A DNA stretch of 64,000 bases from Flavobacteriales bacterium. Lineage in GTDB: Bacteria > Bacteroidota > Bacteroidia > CAIKAF01. The notes beneath the pieces are model-generated. The model searched no databases. It was not told the DNA's origin and was given only the letters and a program-made list of their open reading frames with translations. The stretch covers positions 1-64,000 of the forward strand of contig JANWWQ010000003.1 of assembly GCA_025055635.1 (NCBI GenBank). The letters run 5' to 3'. Both the position numbers and the translations under genes were made by a program. Numbering within the stretch: position 1 is the stretch's first letter; each line of letters begins with the position of its first letter. Of the stretch, positions 9,815 through 18,373 are shown in pieces.

Positions 9815-11404
9815 TTATTTACTCAGGAGCTTTTTACCTTTTACCATTTTTTTGGGACTTACGTCTTTAATGTTTTTCTTCCTGATTTTACCCTTGCCAA
9901 GCCCCACTGGACTGCCCACGCGGTCCATGGCACAGCGAAAACCTATCCAATCCGTGGAGGCCCTTTCGTCCAACCAACGGCGCGTGCCTGCCACCATCCA
10001 GTAAGCAGGATCTTTCCACGACCCGCCTTTTACCACTTTGGCCTTATCGTCAATGAGCCGGTAAACTGTCCACTGCCCATCATCAAACTGTTGGTACATT
10101 AGCTTGTCCTTCTTGGAAGGATCCGCATACTCTTCATCATCATAGTACAAAGAGGAGGTGTAGTCTCCATCAAGGTAATCACGGTAATCGGCCTTTTTAT
10201 AATTTCTCCGTTCTAAATTTTCTTCTTCCGTAACTTCCACATAACGAATTCTCCCTAAAGAATCCTTTTCCTCCACGTTCCCATCTGCATCTAAAAGCTT
10301 TTTCTTGAAAATATTACCTCGGAAGGGATTGTAATCATCCATATCCATAAGGGAGAGGGGGCGATAAGTATCCATCACCCATTCTGCTACATTACCAGCC
10401 ATGTTGTAGAGGCCGTAATCGTTTGGCCAATATTTATAAACAGGCACAGTGATAAAACCCGCATCGTTAAGGCGTCCGGCAGATCCCATATAGTCGCCGC
10501 GTCCCCGACGGAAGTTGGCTAAAAAGTCACCCTTGAAGGCGTCGTTGGGATTACGGGCAATATGACCTGTCCATGGATACATTTTACGGTCCTTAATAAT
10601 CTCACGATCAGTTTCGGGATCTGTATTTCCGATAAGGGCCAAGGCTGCATATTCCCACTCAGCTTCGGTCGGAAGTCGGTAACGGGGCAAAAGAATCCCA
10701 TCTTCCATGCGGACGTTGCGTACGCCTTGGCCGTTGGGATTCAGGTCCACGAGTCCGCCCTGACGGGTGGTAAGGCCCTGATACTGATAATGCAAGTATG
10801 CCTCTGTGTTGAAATTGTCTTCGGCTTTTTGATTGGGGTTGGTTTTGAGAATGTTTTCTCGGATGAGGATGATTTCGTTTACCCGATCCGTGCGCCAGGT
10901 GCAATAGTCATTACATTGTATCCAGCTGACGCCCACCACAGGATATTCGTTGTAGGCAGGATGACGGAGATACCACTCCACATAGGGTTCGTTGTAACCC
11001 AGCTTTGATCGCCAAACCAGGGTATCTGGCAAAGCTTTCCGATATACTTCAGGATAATCCTCTTTCCAGACCCGATAAATCCAATATAAGTATTCTCTGT
11101 AATCCAGGTTTGTAATTTCAGTCTCATCCATGTAGAAAGAATGCACTGATACCCGACGTGGCATATTGTTCCAATCGTACATCACATCTTGTTCGGTGCG
11201 GCCCATTACGAAAGTGCCCCCTTCGATGAGAATCAGTCCAGGCCCAGTTTCTTGCTCGGTGTAGGGCACCTTTTCAAATCCACCATTTCGGCGATCGTTA
11301 TAGGCCCAACCGGTGGTGGCTGAGACTTCTTGCTTGCAGGAACTAAGTGCACCTGCGAGGGATAAGACACTCACCACAGACACAGCGAAATTTCTCAGAG
11401 TCAT
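9815..11404 (-). CDS. gldJ: GldJ-like gliding/T9SS lipoprotein (formylglycine-generating-enzyme fold)
   Basis: A 529-residue protein. The N-terminal signal ends in a lipobox (ALSSC, Cys about 23), followed by TTGWAYNDRRNGGF, which resembles the start of GldJ. The rest is a SUMF1/FGE-type domain. It begins GPGLILIEGGTFVMG, continues with YRLPTEAEWEYAA and NMAGNVAEWV, and ends KVVKGGSWKDP and IGFRCAMD. A long acidic insertion lies between the AEWV and KGGSW blocks, as in GldJ rather than classical FGE. GldJ is an outer-membrane-associated lipoprotein that stabilises GldK and is needed for T9SS secretion and gliding in Flavobacterium. GldK is the main alternative assignment. The ATG start is clear. 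The gene lies 79 bases downstream of the porP-like gene on the same strand and is followed by a strong terminator. Confidence 0.82.
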   Translation of the reverse strand: MTLRNFAVSVVSVLSLAGALSSCKQEVSATTGWAYNDRRNGGFEKVPYTEQETGPGLILIEGGTFVMGRTEQDVMYDWNNMPRRVSVHSFYMDETEITNLDYREYLYWIYRVWKEDYPEVYRKALPDTLVWRSKLGYNEPYVEWYLRHPAYNEYPVVGVSWIQCNDYCTWRTDRVNEIILIRENILKTNPNQKAEDNFNTEAYLHYQYQGLTTRQGGLVDLNPNGQGVRNVRMEDGILLPRYRLPTEAEWEYAALALIGNTDPETDREIIKDRKMYPWTGHIARNPNDAFKGDFLANFRRGRGDYMGSAGRLNDAGFITVPVYKYWPNDYGLYNMAGNVAEWVMDTYRPLSLMDMDDYNPFRGNIFKKKLLDADGNVEEKDSLGRIRYVEVTEEENLERRNYKKADYRDYLDGDYTSSLYYDDEEYADPSKKDKLMYQQFDDGQWTVYRLIDDKAKVVKGGSWKDPAYWMVAGTRRWLDERASTDWIGFRCAMDRVGSPVGLGKGKIRKKNIKDVSPKKMVKGKKLLSK

Positions 11405-11483
11405 ATTCTTGATTTTCTTTAATTAATTTATTTGATTTTGATAACGATAATTTTTTCAAAATGTTATAAGGGTTTTGGTGATT

Positions 11484-12458
11484 TCAAAATGAGGGACACC
11501 GAACGGTGCGAAATCTGCGGATGGGGGGACGACAGGGTATGATAAAACCCATAGAGACTTCATGAGCTCCTCCCGTCCTATTAGTAAGTCGGGAAATGGT
11601 AAAATCATAGCTGTAACCTACCTTGAAATTATTCTTTTGAATGCCAGCAAGCATTATAAAAGAATCCAGATTGCGGTACCATAAGCCACCTACGAAGACG
11701 CCCTTCGTGGCATAGAAACCTACGTTCAACTGACGAAAGTTTTGTTGCATCTGAAACAGAATATTGGGCGAAATGGAGGCCGGCGATACATACTTGCTCC
11801 TCTGGTTAAGCTGAAAAACAGCACCGGCATGGACGGTAATTTTCATTGGTAACCGGCTGACGCCCAGAAAGCCTTCGTTGGGTTGGGTGACATGGCTTAC
11901 AGCAACCCCCCCATAAAATTTATCAGAATAAATTATGGTGCCGGCGTTCACGTCAAAGAAACGGGTCACTTCCAAAGGACGTTGCTCCTGGGTATTATAA
12001 ATAAAACCGTAGCGGGCATCAATCTGGTCGCCGAAGGTGAGCTTGCTCCAGTCAATGTTACGTTGGCCGTAAGAACCTTGTAGACCAAAACGCATGGAAA
12101 GCTTGCGGTTGATGTTGAGCAAGTAGGAATACATAGCACCCACGTAAGTGGTCCGAAGTGTATTGTTGGCCGACATGTCTACATAGGCATTTATGCCAAT
12201 GCCACCCTGAATGGCATCTATATGCTGGTCATAAGAGGCACTATAGGTAACGAAATTCCCTGAAATGGCCGGCCACTGGTTGCGGTAATTAAGACTGAAA
12301 CGTGCACAACGGGCTGAACCTGCAAAAGCCGGATTAAGGTACAGGTGATTGGCATAAAATTGGGAGAACTGAGGATCCTGAGCACCGACATCTTCCAGTG
12401 AGAATGAAAGAGCAACGAAGGCGGCCATCAGAATCCTGGTAATCCGGTAGAGGGGCAT
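11484..12458 (-). CDS. PorP/SprF family T9SS outer membrane protein
   Basis: A 324-residue protein. The signal peptide is followed by the family signature QDPQFSQFYANHLYLNPAFAG and then NYRNQWP. Alternating hydrophobic strands typical of an outer-membrane beta-barrel come next. PorP/SprF proteins work in the T9SS, either with PorE at the envelope or in secretion and attachment of specific partners such as SprB. They are usually present in many copies per genome, so this copy may not be the core PorP. ATG at 12458 is chosen over TTG at 12500 because it gives a normal signal peptide. A TACTTTTG box lies upstream at 12526-12533. gldJ follows 79 bases downstream. Confidence 0.88.
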   Translation of the reverse strand: MPLYRITRILMAAFVALSFSLEDVGAQDPQFSQFYANHLYLNPAFAGSARCARFSLNYRNQWPAISGNFVTYSASYDQHIDAIQGGIGINAYVDMSANNTLRTTYVGAMYSYLLNINRKLSMRFGLQGSYGQRNIDWSKLTFGDQIDARYGFIYNTQEQRPLEVTRFFDVNAGTIIYSDKFYGGVAVSHVTQPNEGFLGVSRLPMKITVHAGAVFQLNQRSKYVSPASISPNILFQMQQNFRQLNVGFYATKGVFVGGLWYRNLDSFIMLAGIQKNNFKVGYSYDFTISRLTNRTGGAHEVSMGFIIPCRPPIRRFRTVRCPSF

Positions 12459-12525
12459 GAACAGAGTAAAGTTAGGTAAATAACGAAATTTATGTATCAA
12501 AAGTTACACAATTCTTTTTCACCTC

Positions 12526-12533
12526 CAAAAGTA
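12526..12533 (-). promoter_or_regulatory. Bacteroidota -7 box for porP-like gene
   Basis: On the minus strand the bases read TACTTTTG, an exact TAnnTTTG match, 67 bases before the ATG at 12458. No clear -33 element lies at the standard spacing. Confidence 0.5.
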
Positions 12534-12830
12534 CAAATTTTTCCAAAAATTTTCGGTGCAAAAATTCTTGGAAATAACCTAAAAGTGGCTGATAGGCTAT
12601 TTGCACGATGCAAATATATTAGAAACACTTTCCCTATTGATGCCCTTAATGGGCTTTGAGGTCAGTTAAAACAGGTTTAAGGAGACTACAGTAAACTGTG
12701 GAAGGCCTTGACCGGCAAGAAATTATGGGAGTCGGAGTAATCGGTGGTTATGCTTTAATTTTTATTTTTAAAAAGCGTAAAGGTCTCTTGACCAAAATAT
12801 TTCAAAAGTCGATCTTAAAAAAGTACTAAA

Positions 12831-12838
12831 TACCTTTG
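12831..12838 (+). promoter_or_regulatory. Bacteroidota -7 box for porU
   Basis: TACCTTTG matches TAnnTTTG and lies 37 bases before the TTG start of porU, leaving a leader of roughly 30 bases. The -33 element is not clear. Confidence 0.55.
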
Positions 12839-12875
12839 TTGAGCGTTAATCTCTTTCTCAAATCGGCCTGCTCAT

Positions 12876-15800
12876 TTGAAAAAGAATATCCATCGTTTCA
12901 CAAAGCCTGCTATCTTAATCGCCCTGACCCTTAATGTGGTTCTTGGAGACGGGCCTTTTTTGCTACGTGCTCAGGATTTTTACAATTATAAATCCACTTC
13001 TCTTCTGGCTACGGGACTGTGGTATAAGCTGGGTGTGATCGATGATGGAGTATATGTAGTGAAAGGTCAGGATTTGGTTCAGTGGGGCGTTCCGGCGCTT
13101 GGAAAGCCTTTAGCATCTTTCCGTCTGTTTGGTCATGGAGGTCTGATGCTTTTTGAAAGATCCGATTCCACCCCGGTGGACGATGTCCAGGAGGTGCCCC
13201 TATGGGTGGTGGATGTCAACGGAAATGGACTCATGGACGCTGAGGACGGGCTTTTCTTCTTTGGGAAGGGGCCCTTAGACTGGAGGTATGACAACAGCTG
13301 TCTGCGCTACTCCCACCAAACTCATCTCTACAGCGACACAGCCTATTACTTTTTAAATTTCGGAGAACCTGTTGAGGGACTGCGCCTGAGCATGGCTGAG
13401 GAGGCCCTTGGTTCTCCTGATACGGTGGTAGCAGCGCGGGAACATTTGGTGTTGATCGAAAAAGATTCGGTGAACCTGATTCGTTCCGGGCGGCAATGGT
13501 TCTGGCGGCGGTTTGACGTGCTGAGCCAGCACCAGTTTACCTTGAACATCCCCCACCTGACGGGCAAGCCCCTGTCTGTGAGGAGTGCTGTGGCCGAGCG
13601 TTGCCTTACTTCTCCTGGTCAGATGGTCTTGCGAGTCAATGGCGTACAGGTGTTGCAGCATACTCCTCCCCTGGTGTCAGACCATTACGAGGCGCCCCTT
13701 GCATCCTGGGAAGCCCGGTGTGGAACGGCTAGTCTTGCTTCCGAACAGATTGTTCTGCAAATGGTGAAGGTGGACAACACTTGCGAGACGGCCTGGCTGG
13801 ATTTCATTGAACTTAAGGTAGAACGCTATAATGTTAAAGAGGAGGGCTCGCAGCTATTTCTGATGCATAGCGAAACGGTGGGGAAAAATAGAGTGGATTA
13901 TCAGCTCAACGGAGCGCTAAGCGGGGTGAAAGTGTGGGAAGTAACCCAACCCTCCCGTCCCGTCGAGTGGCCGCTTAATGGCAGTGTGGTTAGAACATTT
14001 GGGGGGCAGGTGCCCCGCCGCTTTGTGGCATTTAAACCGGAAGAGGCCTTACGCCCCCATTTTTTTGGCCGAATAGAAAATCAGAATTTGCATGCACTGC
14101 CTTCCCCGGATCTTATCATCATATCGCCGCCTGATTTTCAGGAAGAGGCAAAGAGACTGGCTGATTTTCGCCAAGCGCACGATGGGTTGGAAGCCATCGT
14201 TGTAACCCCGCAGCAGATTTATAACGAATTTTCCCATGGCCAGCAGGATATTACGGCTATCCGCAACTTTTTGCAGATGTTTTACTTACGGGGCTTGCAG
14301 GGTCAGAAAATGCCTCGCTATGTTTTGCTTTTCGGCGACGCCAGTTATGACTATAAAACCCACCTGAACCGTACCTACCGCATGGAAGGCTCAAAAATGG
14401 TCAACATTAACACCAACTTCGTACCCACTTACCAAAGCACCAATTCCCTTTCGCGCAATGGATTGAGCTTCGGCAGCGACGAGTTTTATGCCTTTTTGAG
14501 ACCAGGTACCGGCCTCCATGAAACCATGGTGTACGGTCCAGCGCAACAGGATATAGCTATCGGAAGACTCACGGTAAGGAATCGCGAAGAGGCTGCCAAG
14601 GTGGTTGATAAGCTAATCCGTTATTCCTCTTCGCCGGCTTGCCTGAAGCCCTGGCGCAACGAGGTGCTTTTTGTAGCGGATGATATGGACGAGCCATGGG
14701 AAAACATCTTCGTGTACACCTCAGAGGACATGAGTGGCATACTGAAAAACGAATTCCCCGTATGGAACCGGGCTAAAATTTATCTGGATGCTTATAGGCA
14801 AGTCATCTCCTCCGGCCAGCGATACCCAGATGCCCAAAGAGAACTGGATCTGCGCATGAAGTTAGGGACTTTATTCATTTCTTACGTGGGCCATGGCGGA
14901 GAGACCGGCTGGGCTAGCGAACGTCTTCTGGGCATGGCTCAGATTGATGCCTTAACCAATGCCCATGCTTTGCCATTATACTACACAGCCACTTGTACTT
15001 TCACACGATTTGACGACCCTCATTTGCGCTCTGGCGGAGAACGGTTAATTGAAATGGATCAGGGAGGGGCCATCGGGCTCATATCCACGACACGTTCCAC
15101 CACGGTCATTGGTAGTTTTAATAAAAACATCATTCGAAACATGATGTCCTACACATCCCAGACTGATATGCCTCGACTTGGCGACATTCTGCGCAAAAGC
15201 AAAAATCAGTATGGCGGCACATATCCCCTGATGCTGCTATTTGGCGATCCCTCGCAGCGCTTGGCTTATCCGGAGCACGTGGTGAGAGCTACCAACATCA
15301 CAGTGGATGGCCAAGAAACCGACACTATGAAGGCCACCTCGCTCGTTACCGTGAAAGGGGTAATAGAAAACCGTGACGGACAGTTGCTTTCTGATTTCAA
15401 CGGACGTATTTATTTCACACAGTTTGACAAGCCGGGGCAAACTACTACGCTGCAGAATGATCCTCAGGCCCAGAAAATTCCTTTTGAGGTGGAAAGGAAC
15501 ATTGTATTCCGCGGGCAGGGATTGGTCCAGAATGGGCATTGGTCGGTGACGTTTAAGGTTCCAATTGATATCCAATACACAGTGGGCAAGGCCAAGATGA
15601 GTTTATATGCCGAAAACGGCTTTACGGATGCCCACGGATATCAGGAATTTTACATTGGCGGTTCAGCGGGCAACTGCCCTAATCAGCAAGGGCCCGAAGT
15701 GCAGTTATTTCTAAACGACAGTCTGTATCAGGAAGGTGATGTGGCAGGCACCAACCTGGCAGTGTACGTGAGGCTTAGCGATTCAGACGGTATCAACACC

Positions 15801-16337
15801 ACCGGTGCAGGTATTGGACACGATCTGATGGCTGTATTGGAAGGTCCAGAGAATAAAACCTACATTCTAAATGAATTTTTCAACTATTTCCCCGGCAGCT
15901 ATACGGATGGGGAAGCCCGGCTACCTCTGGGACCCCTGCCTGATGGTACTTACACTCTGCGTGTGGTGGCCTGGGACAATTGTAACAACCCTGGCGATGC
16001 TTGGCTTGCTTTTAGGCTGGATAATAGCCGGCTCATCCTGAACAACCTGACGGCATTTCCCAACCCCGCTTCTGACCAGGTGACCATCAGTTTCAGCCAC
16101 AATCTTGCAGGTCACACTCTGGAAGCCGAACTCCGGGTGTTTGACTTACAAGGCCGCCTGGTTTACCAGCATCGCCAGCCAATCCTCAACAGCGGTTACC
16201 GTAGCCTGGATATCCGCTGGGATTGTACCGCGCAGGGAGGTTATAAGTTGGCGCCTGGTGTATATCCATATTCTGTCACCTTGCGCGACGAGCAGGGCCG
16301 TACGGCCCGTGCTGGATCTAAGCTGGTGATTTTTTAG
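12876..16337 (+). CDS. porU: T9SS sortase PorU (C25 peptidase)
   Basis: An 1153-residue protein with an N-terminal signal. A long N-terminal region precedes a C25 peptidase domain. The likely catalytic histidine is H673 in SYVGHGGETGWA, and the cysteine is C707 in TATCTFTRFDDP. After the peptidase domain come an Ig-like region and a C-terminal sorting-like domain (FPNPASDQV, FDLQGRLV, APGVYPYSV). PorU is the outer-membrane sortase that cleaves the sorting domain of T9SS cargo and links the cargo to lipopolysaccharide. porV, whose product anchors PorU, follows immediately, which strongly supports the assignment. The start is TTG at 12876: it gives KKN plus a hydrophobic signal, and no in-frame ATG lies nearby. 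Confidence 0.93.
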   Translation: MKKNIHRFTKPAILIALTLNVVLGDGPFLLRAQDFYNYKSTSLLATGLWYKLGVIDDGVYVVKGQDLVQWGVPALGKPLASFRLFGHGGLMLFERSDSTPVDDVQEVPLWVVDVNGNGLMDAEDGLFFFGKGPLDWRYDNSCLRYSHQTHLYSDTAYYFLNFGEPVEGLRLSMAEEALGSPDTVVAAREHLVLIEKDSVNLIRSGRQWFWRRFDVLSQHQFTLNIPHLTGKPLSVRSAVAERCLTSPGQMVLRVNGVQVLQHTPPLVSDHYEAPLASWEARCGTASLASEQIVLQMVKVDNTCETAWLDFIELKVERYNVKEEGSQLFLMHSETVGKNRVDYQLNGALSGVKVWEVTQPSRPVEWPLNGSVVRTFGGQVPRRFVAFKPEEALRPHFFGRIENQNLHALPSPDLIIISPPDFQEEAKRLADFRQAHDGLEAIVVTPQQIYNEFSHGQQDITAIRNFLQMFYLRGLQGQKMPRYVLLFGDASYDYKTHLNRTYRMEGSKMVNINTNFVPTYQSTNSLSRNGLSFGSDEFYAFLRPGTGLHETMVYGPAQQDIAIGRLTVRNREEAAKVVDKLIRYSSSPACLKPWRNEVLFVADDMDEPWENIFVYTSEDMSGILKNEFPVWNRAKIYLDAYRQVISSGQRYPDAQRELDLRMKLGTLFISYVGHGGETGWASERLLGMAQIDALTNAHALPLYYTATCTFTRFDDPHLRSGGERLIEMDQGGAIGLISTTRSTTVIGSFNKNIIRNMMSYTSQTDMPRLGDILRKSKNQYGGTYPLMLLFGDPSQRLAYPEHVVRATNITVDGQETDTMKATSLVTVKGVIENRDGQLLSDFNGRIYFTQFDKPGQTTTLQNDPQAQKIPFEVERNIVFRGQGLVQNGHWSVTFKVPIDIQYTVGKAKMSLYAENGFTDAHGYQEFYIGGSAGNCPNQQGPEVQLFLNDSLYQEGDVAGTNLAVYVRLSDSDGINTTGAGIGHDLMAVLEGPENKTYILNEFFNYFPGSYTDGEARLPLGPLPDGTYTLRVVAWDNCNNPGDAWLAFRLDNSRLILNNLTAFPNPASDQVTISFSHNLAGHTLEAELRVFDLQGRLVYQHRQPILNSGYRSLDIRWDCTAQGGYKLAPGVYPYSVTLRDEQGRTARAGSKLVIF

Positions 16338-16384
16338 ACTCCGACTCACACAATAAATTTTGAAGGCAATAGTTAAATTAAGAC

Positions 16385-16392
16385 TACTTTTG
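16385..16392 (+). promoter_or_regulatory. Bacteroidota promoter for porV
   Basis: TACTTTTG matches the -7 TAnnTTTG box. A TTTTG at 16358-16362 lies 22 bases upstream and could be the -33 element. The box is 17 bases before the porV ATG, so porV can probably be transcribed independently of porU. Confidence 0.6.
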
Positions 16393-16408
16393 CACACCGT
16401 ACTATTCC

Positions 16409-17692
16409 ATGCTTAAAAAAGTTTCTTTATCAGCACTTCTGATTCCTTTATCTTCTCTTTTAATACACGCTCAATATCAATCCCGTCAGGAATACCTGGA
16501 GGCTTATAGGAATGGTAAAACCATCAATGCCATCACAACGGCAGTTCCTTTTTTGATAGTAGCTCCTGACGCCCGAGCAGGTGGCATGGGGGATTGCGGA
16601 GTATCTACAGAAGCCGATGCCAATTCCATGCACTGGAATTTAGCCAAGGCGCCTTTCGCTCAAAGGCGTACCTCCATCTCTCTTACCTATTCGCCCTGGC
16701 TGCGGAACCTTGTACCCGACATCAATATGGCTTATCTGGCCTTTTACCAGAAACTGGGAAAGAATGACCGCGCCGCCCTTCTGGGTTCTTTGCGTTACTT
16801 TAATTTAGGAAACATTCAGTTTTTTGACATTTTTGGCACCCCCATCGGTAACTATACACCCAATGAATTTGCCATAGATGCCGGGTATTCCATGAAGCTA
16901 ATTGACAACCTGAGTATGGGTGTGGCTTTCAGGTTTATTTATTCCAACTTAACGCTCGGCATCCCTGTGGCCGGTGCTGCCACCTTCCCCGGAAAAGCCG
17001 GTGCAGGAGATATAGGTCTCTATTACCAGAACGAAAACTGGTCAATCGCAAAGCGGCCTATCATCTTCAGATTTGGAACAGCTTTCACCAATTTAGGTTC
17101 TAAAATCAGGTATTCGCAGGGCTCCCGCGCTGATTTTATCCCCATGAATTTTCGCCTGGGCACATCCCTGCAAATGAAACTGGATGATTTTAATTCTTTG
17201 TTATGGGCAGTGGAAGCCAACAAGTTGCTAGTGCCCACTCCGGCCGTTTACCTGACTGACTCCGCCGGTGGCGGACCCGTCATTAATCCAGACGGCTCAA
17301 AAGTGATTATAGCCGGTCGGGATCCTAACCGAGGTGTTTTGGATGGCATCTTCACTTCTTTTTTTGACGCCCCCGGGGGCCTACGCGAAGAACTCCATGA
17401 AGTGATGCTTTCCACAGGTCTTGAATATTGGTATAGTGATATATTTTCAGCCCGTCTAGGCTATTTCAACGAAGCCAAACAAAAAGGCAACCGCCGATTC
17501 GTGACGTTGGGCTTCGGAGTCCGCTACAGCGCCTTTGGTTTGGATGTTTCCTATTTAGTGCCCATTGTGCAAAGGCATCCGCTGGAAAGCACATTGCGTT
17601 TTTCTCTTCTTTTCACCTTTGACAGTTTGAATCCTAAAACCGAAAAAACGAAATCCAATCCCTTGCCAGGCCGAAGAAAGAAAAATGAGTAA
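16409..17692 (+). CDS. porV: T9SS outer membrane protein PorV
   Basis: A 427-residue protein. The signal peptide (MLKKVSLSALLIPLSSLL) is followed by the PorV hallmark PFLIVAPDARAGGMGDCGVS and then SMHWNLAKAPF. The remainder has the alternating pattern of a FadL-like outer-membrane beta-barrel. PorV shuttles T9SS cargo from the SprA translocon to the PorU attachment complex. It lies 71 bases after porU on the same strand, the usual porU-porV order in Bacteroidota. The C-terminal tail is Lys/Arg-rich (GRRKKNE). ATG at 16409 is the natural start. Confidence 0.95.
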   Translation: MLKKVSLSALLIPLSSLLIHAQYQSRQEYLEAYRNGKTINAITTAVPFLIVAPDARAGGMGDCGVSTEADANSMHWNLAKAPFAQRRTSISLTYSPWLRNLVPDINMAYLAFYQKLGKNDRAALLGSLRYFNLGNIQFFDIFGTPIGNYTPNEFAIDAGYSMKLIDNLSMGVAFRFIYSNLTLGIPVAGAATFPGKAGAGDIGLYYQNENWSIAKRPIIFRFGTAFTNLGSKIRYSQGSRADFIPMNFRLGTSLQMKLDDFNSLLWAVEANKLLVPTPAVYLTDSAGGGPVINPDGSKVIIAGRDPNRGVLDGIFTSFFDAPGGLREELHEVMLSTGLEYWYSDIFSARLGYFNEAKQKGNRRFVTLGFGVRYSAFGLDVSYLVPIVQRHPLESTLRFSLLFTFDSLNPKTEKTKSNPLPGRRKKNE

Positions 17693-18373
17693 GCATTCTT
17701 AGGAAATATTAAATTTCTAGGGGTCTTGTCAGGGATTGGGAATTATTGAGGGACCTTCCTCTTCCATTTATTTTCATACACGATCCTTAGCAAGTCTTAA
17801 AATGGCCCCATTTAGTTTTTGAAATTTTTTTCGGATTCGAATCAATTAATAAGTTTTACCATAACTAACAACGGACATATTTTATAAACATTAACAAAGT
17901 CCTTGGTTTAAAAATTTTTGCCCCTATTCCTACCATTGTTATAAACCGCTAGACCTCAAAAATTCGAAGATCTTCGTTTTTTTGTTCCTGATAGAAGCCA
18001 ACAAAACGTTGTTATGAAAAGATTTAAAAAAATATTTGAATCGTTTCATCAACTAGTAAAAAGTAAAAAAAGAAAAGCTTTCAATTAATAAATCTTTAGC
18101 TCGTGCGGAAGGGGCTATCGTTCCTTGACCCTATTACTGATAACCGGCATAGGAAAACCCTAGTATTCCTAGGCAAATGGTAATCCAGCAAGTGGTTCCA
18201 AGAGAAAATATAGAATCGCAGGTTATTGGCTGGTAAAAACGCTGTATTGATACCAATTGGGAAAAAAACATTTTTTAATTGGACGTGCTTGGCTACAAAA
18301 CAAATCCCATATCCTAACTGATCCAATCTCCCCCTAAAATTTGCTAACTTTGTTCTAACTGAAATTGCTGGTC
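17693..18373. other. Long AT-rich intergenic region
   Basis: About 680 bases between porV and the hydroxylase gene. A perfect palindrome CGAAGATCTTCG at 17965-17976 is followed by seven Ts. It could be a weak terminator for porV, but it lies 270 bases downstream of the stop. A 24-codon Lys-rich frame at 18014-18088 is not convincing. The promoter box at 18345-18352 serves the next gene. Nothing else is recognisable. Confidence 0.5.
18345..18352 (+). promoter_or_regulatory. Bacteroidota -7 box for the aromatic hydroxylase operon
   Basis: TAACTTTG matches TAnnTTTG, 21 bases before the ATG at 18374. This implies a leader of about 15 bases and argues against the upstream TTG at 18365 as the start. 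Confidence 0.6.

Larger units (their letters stand above)
12459..12875. other. Divergent intergenic region between porP-like and porU genes
   Basis: A 417-base spacer between divergent T9SS genes. It holds a leftward TAnnTTTG box (12526-12533) and a rightward one (12831-12838). It also holds a 34-codon ATG frame at 12725-12829 (one hydrophobic segment and a lysine-rich tail), which I do not accept as a gene. No convincing terminator or structured RNA is visible. Confidence 0.6.

Noticed and set aside
17965..17983. Palindrome CGAAGATCTTCG followed by seven Ts
   Set aside because: It looks like a terminator but lies 270 bases after porV, and the hairpin has only a 4-bp stem with a 4-base loop. 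It is too weak and too far to assign.
18014..18088. 24-codon lysine-rich ATG frame
   Set aside because: It is AT-rich, has low complexity, and shows no promoter or similarity. Chance is the best explanation.
18096..18326. 76-codon minus-strand frame in the long gap after porV
   Set aside because: No recognisable motif and no promoter box; composition is like the surrounding intergenic DNA.
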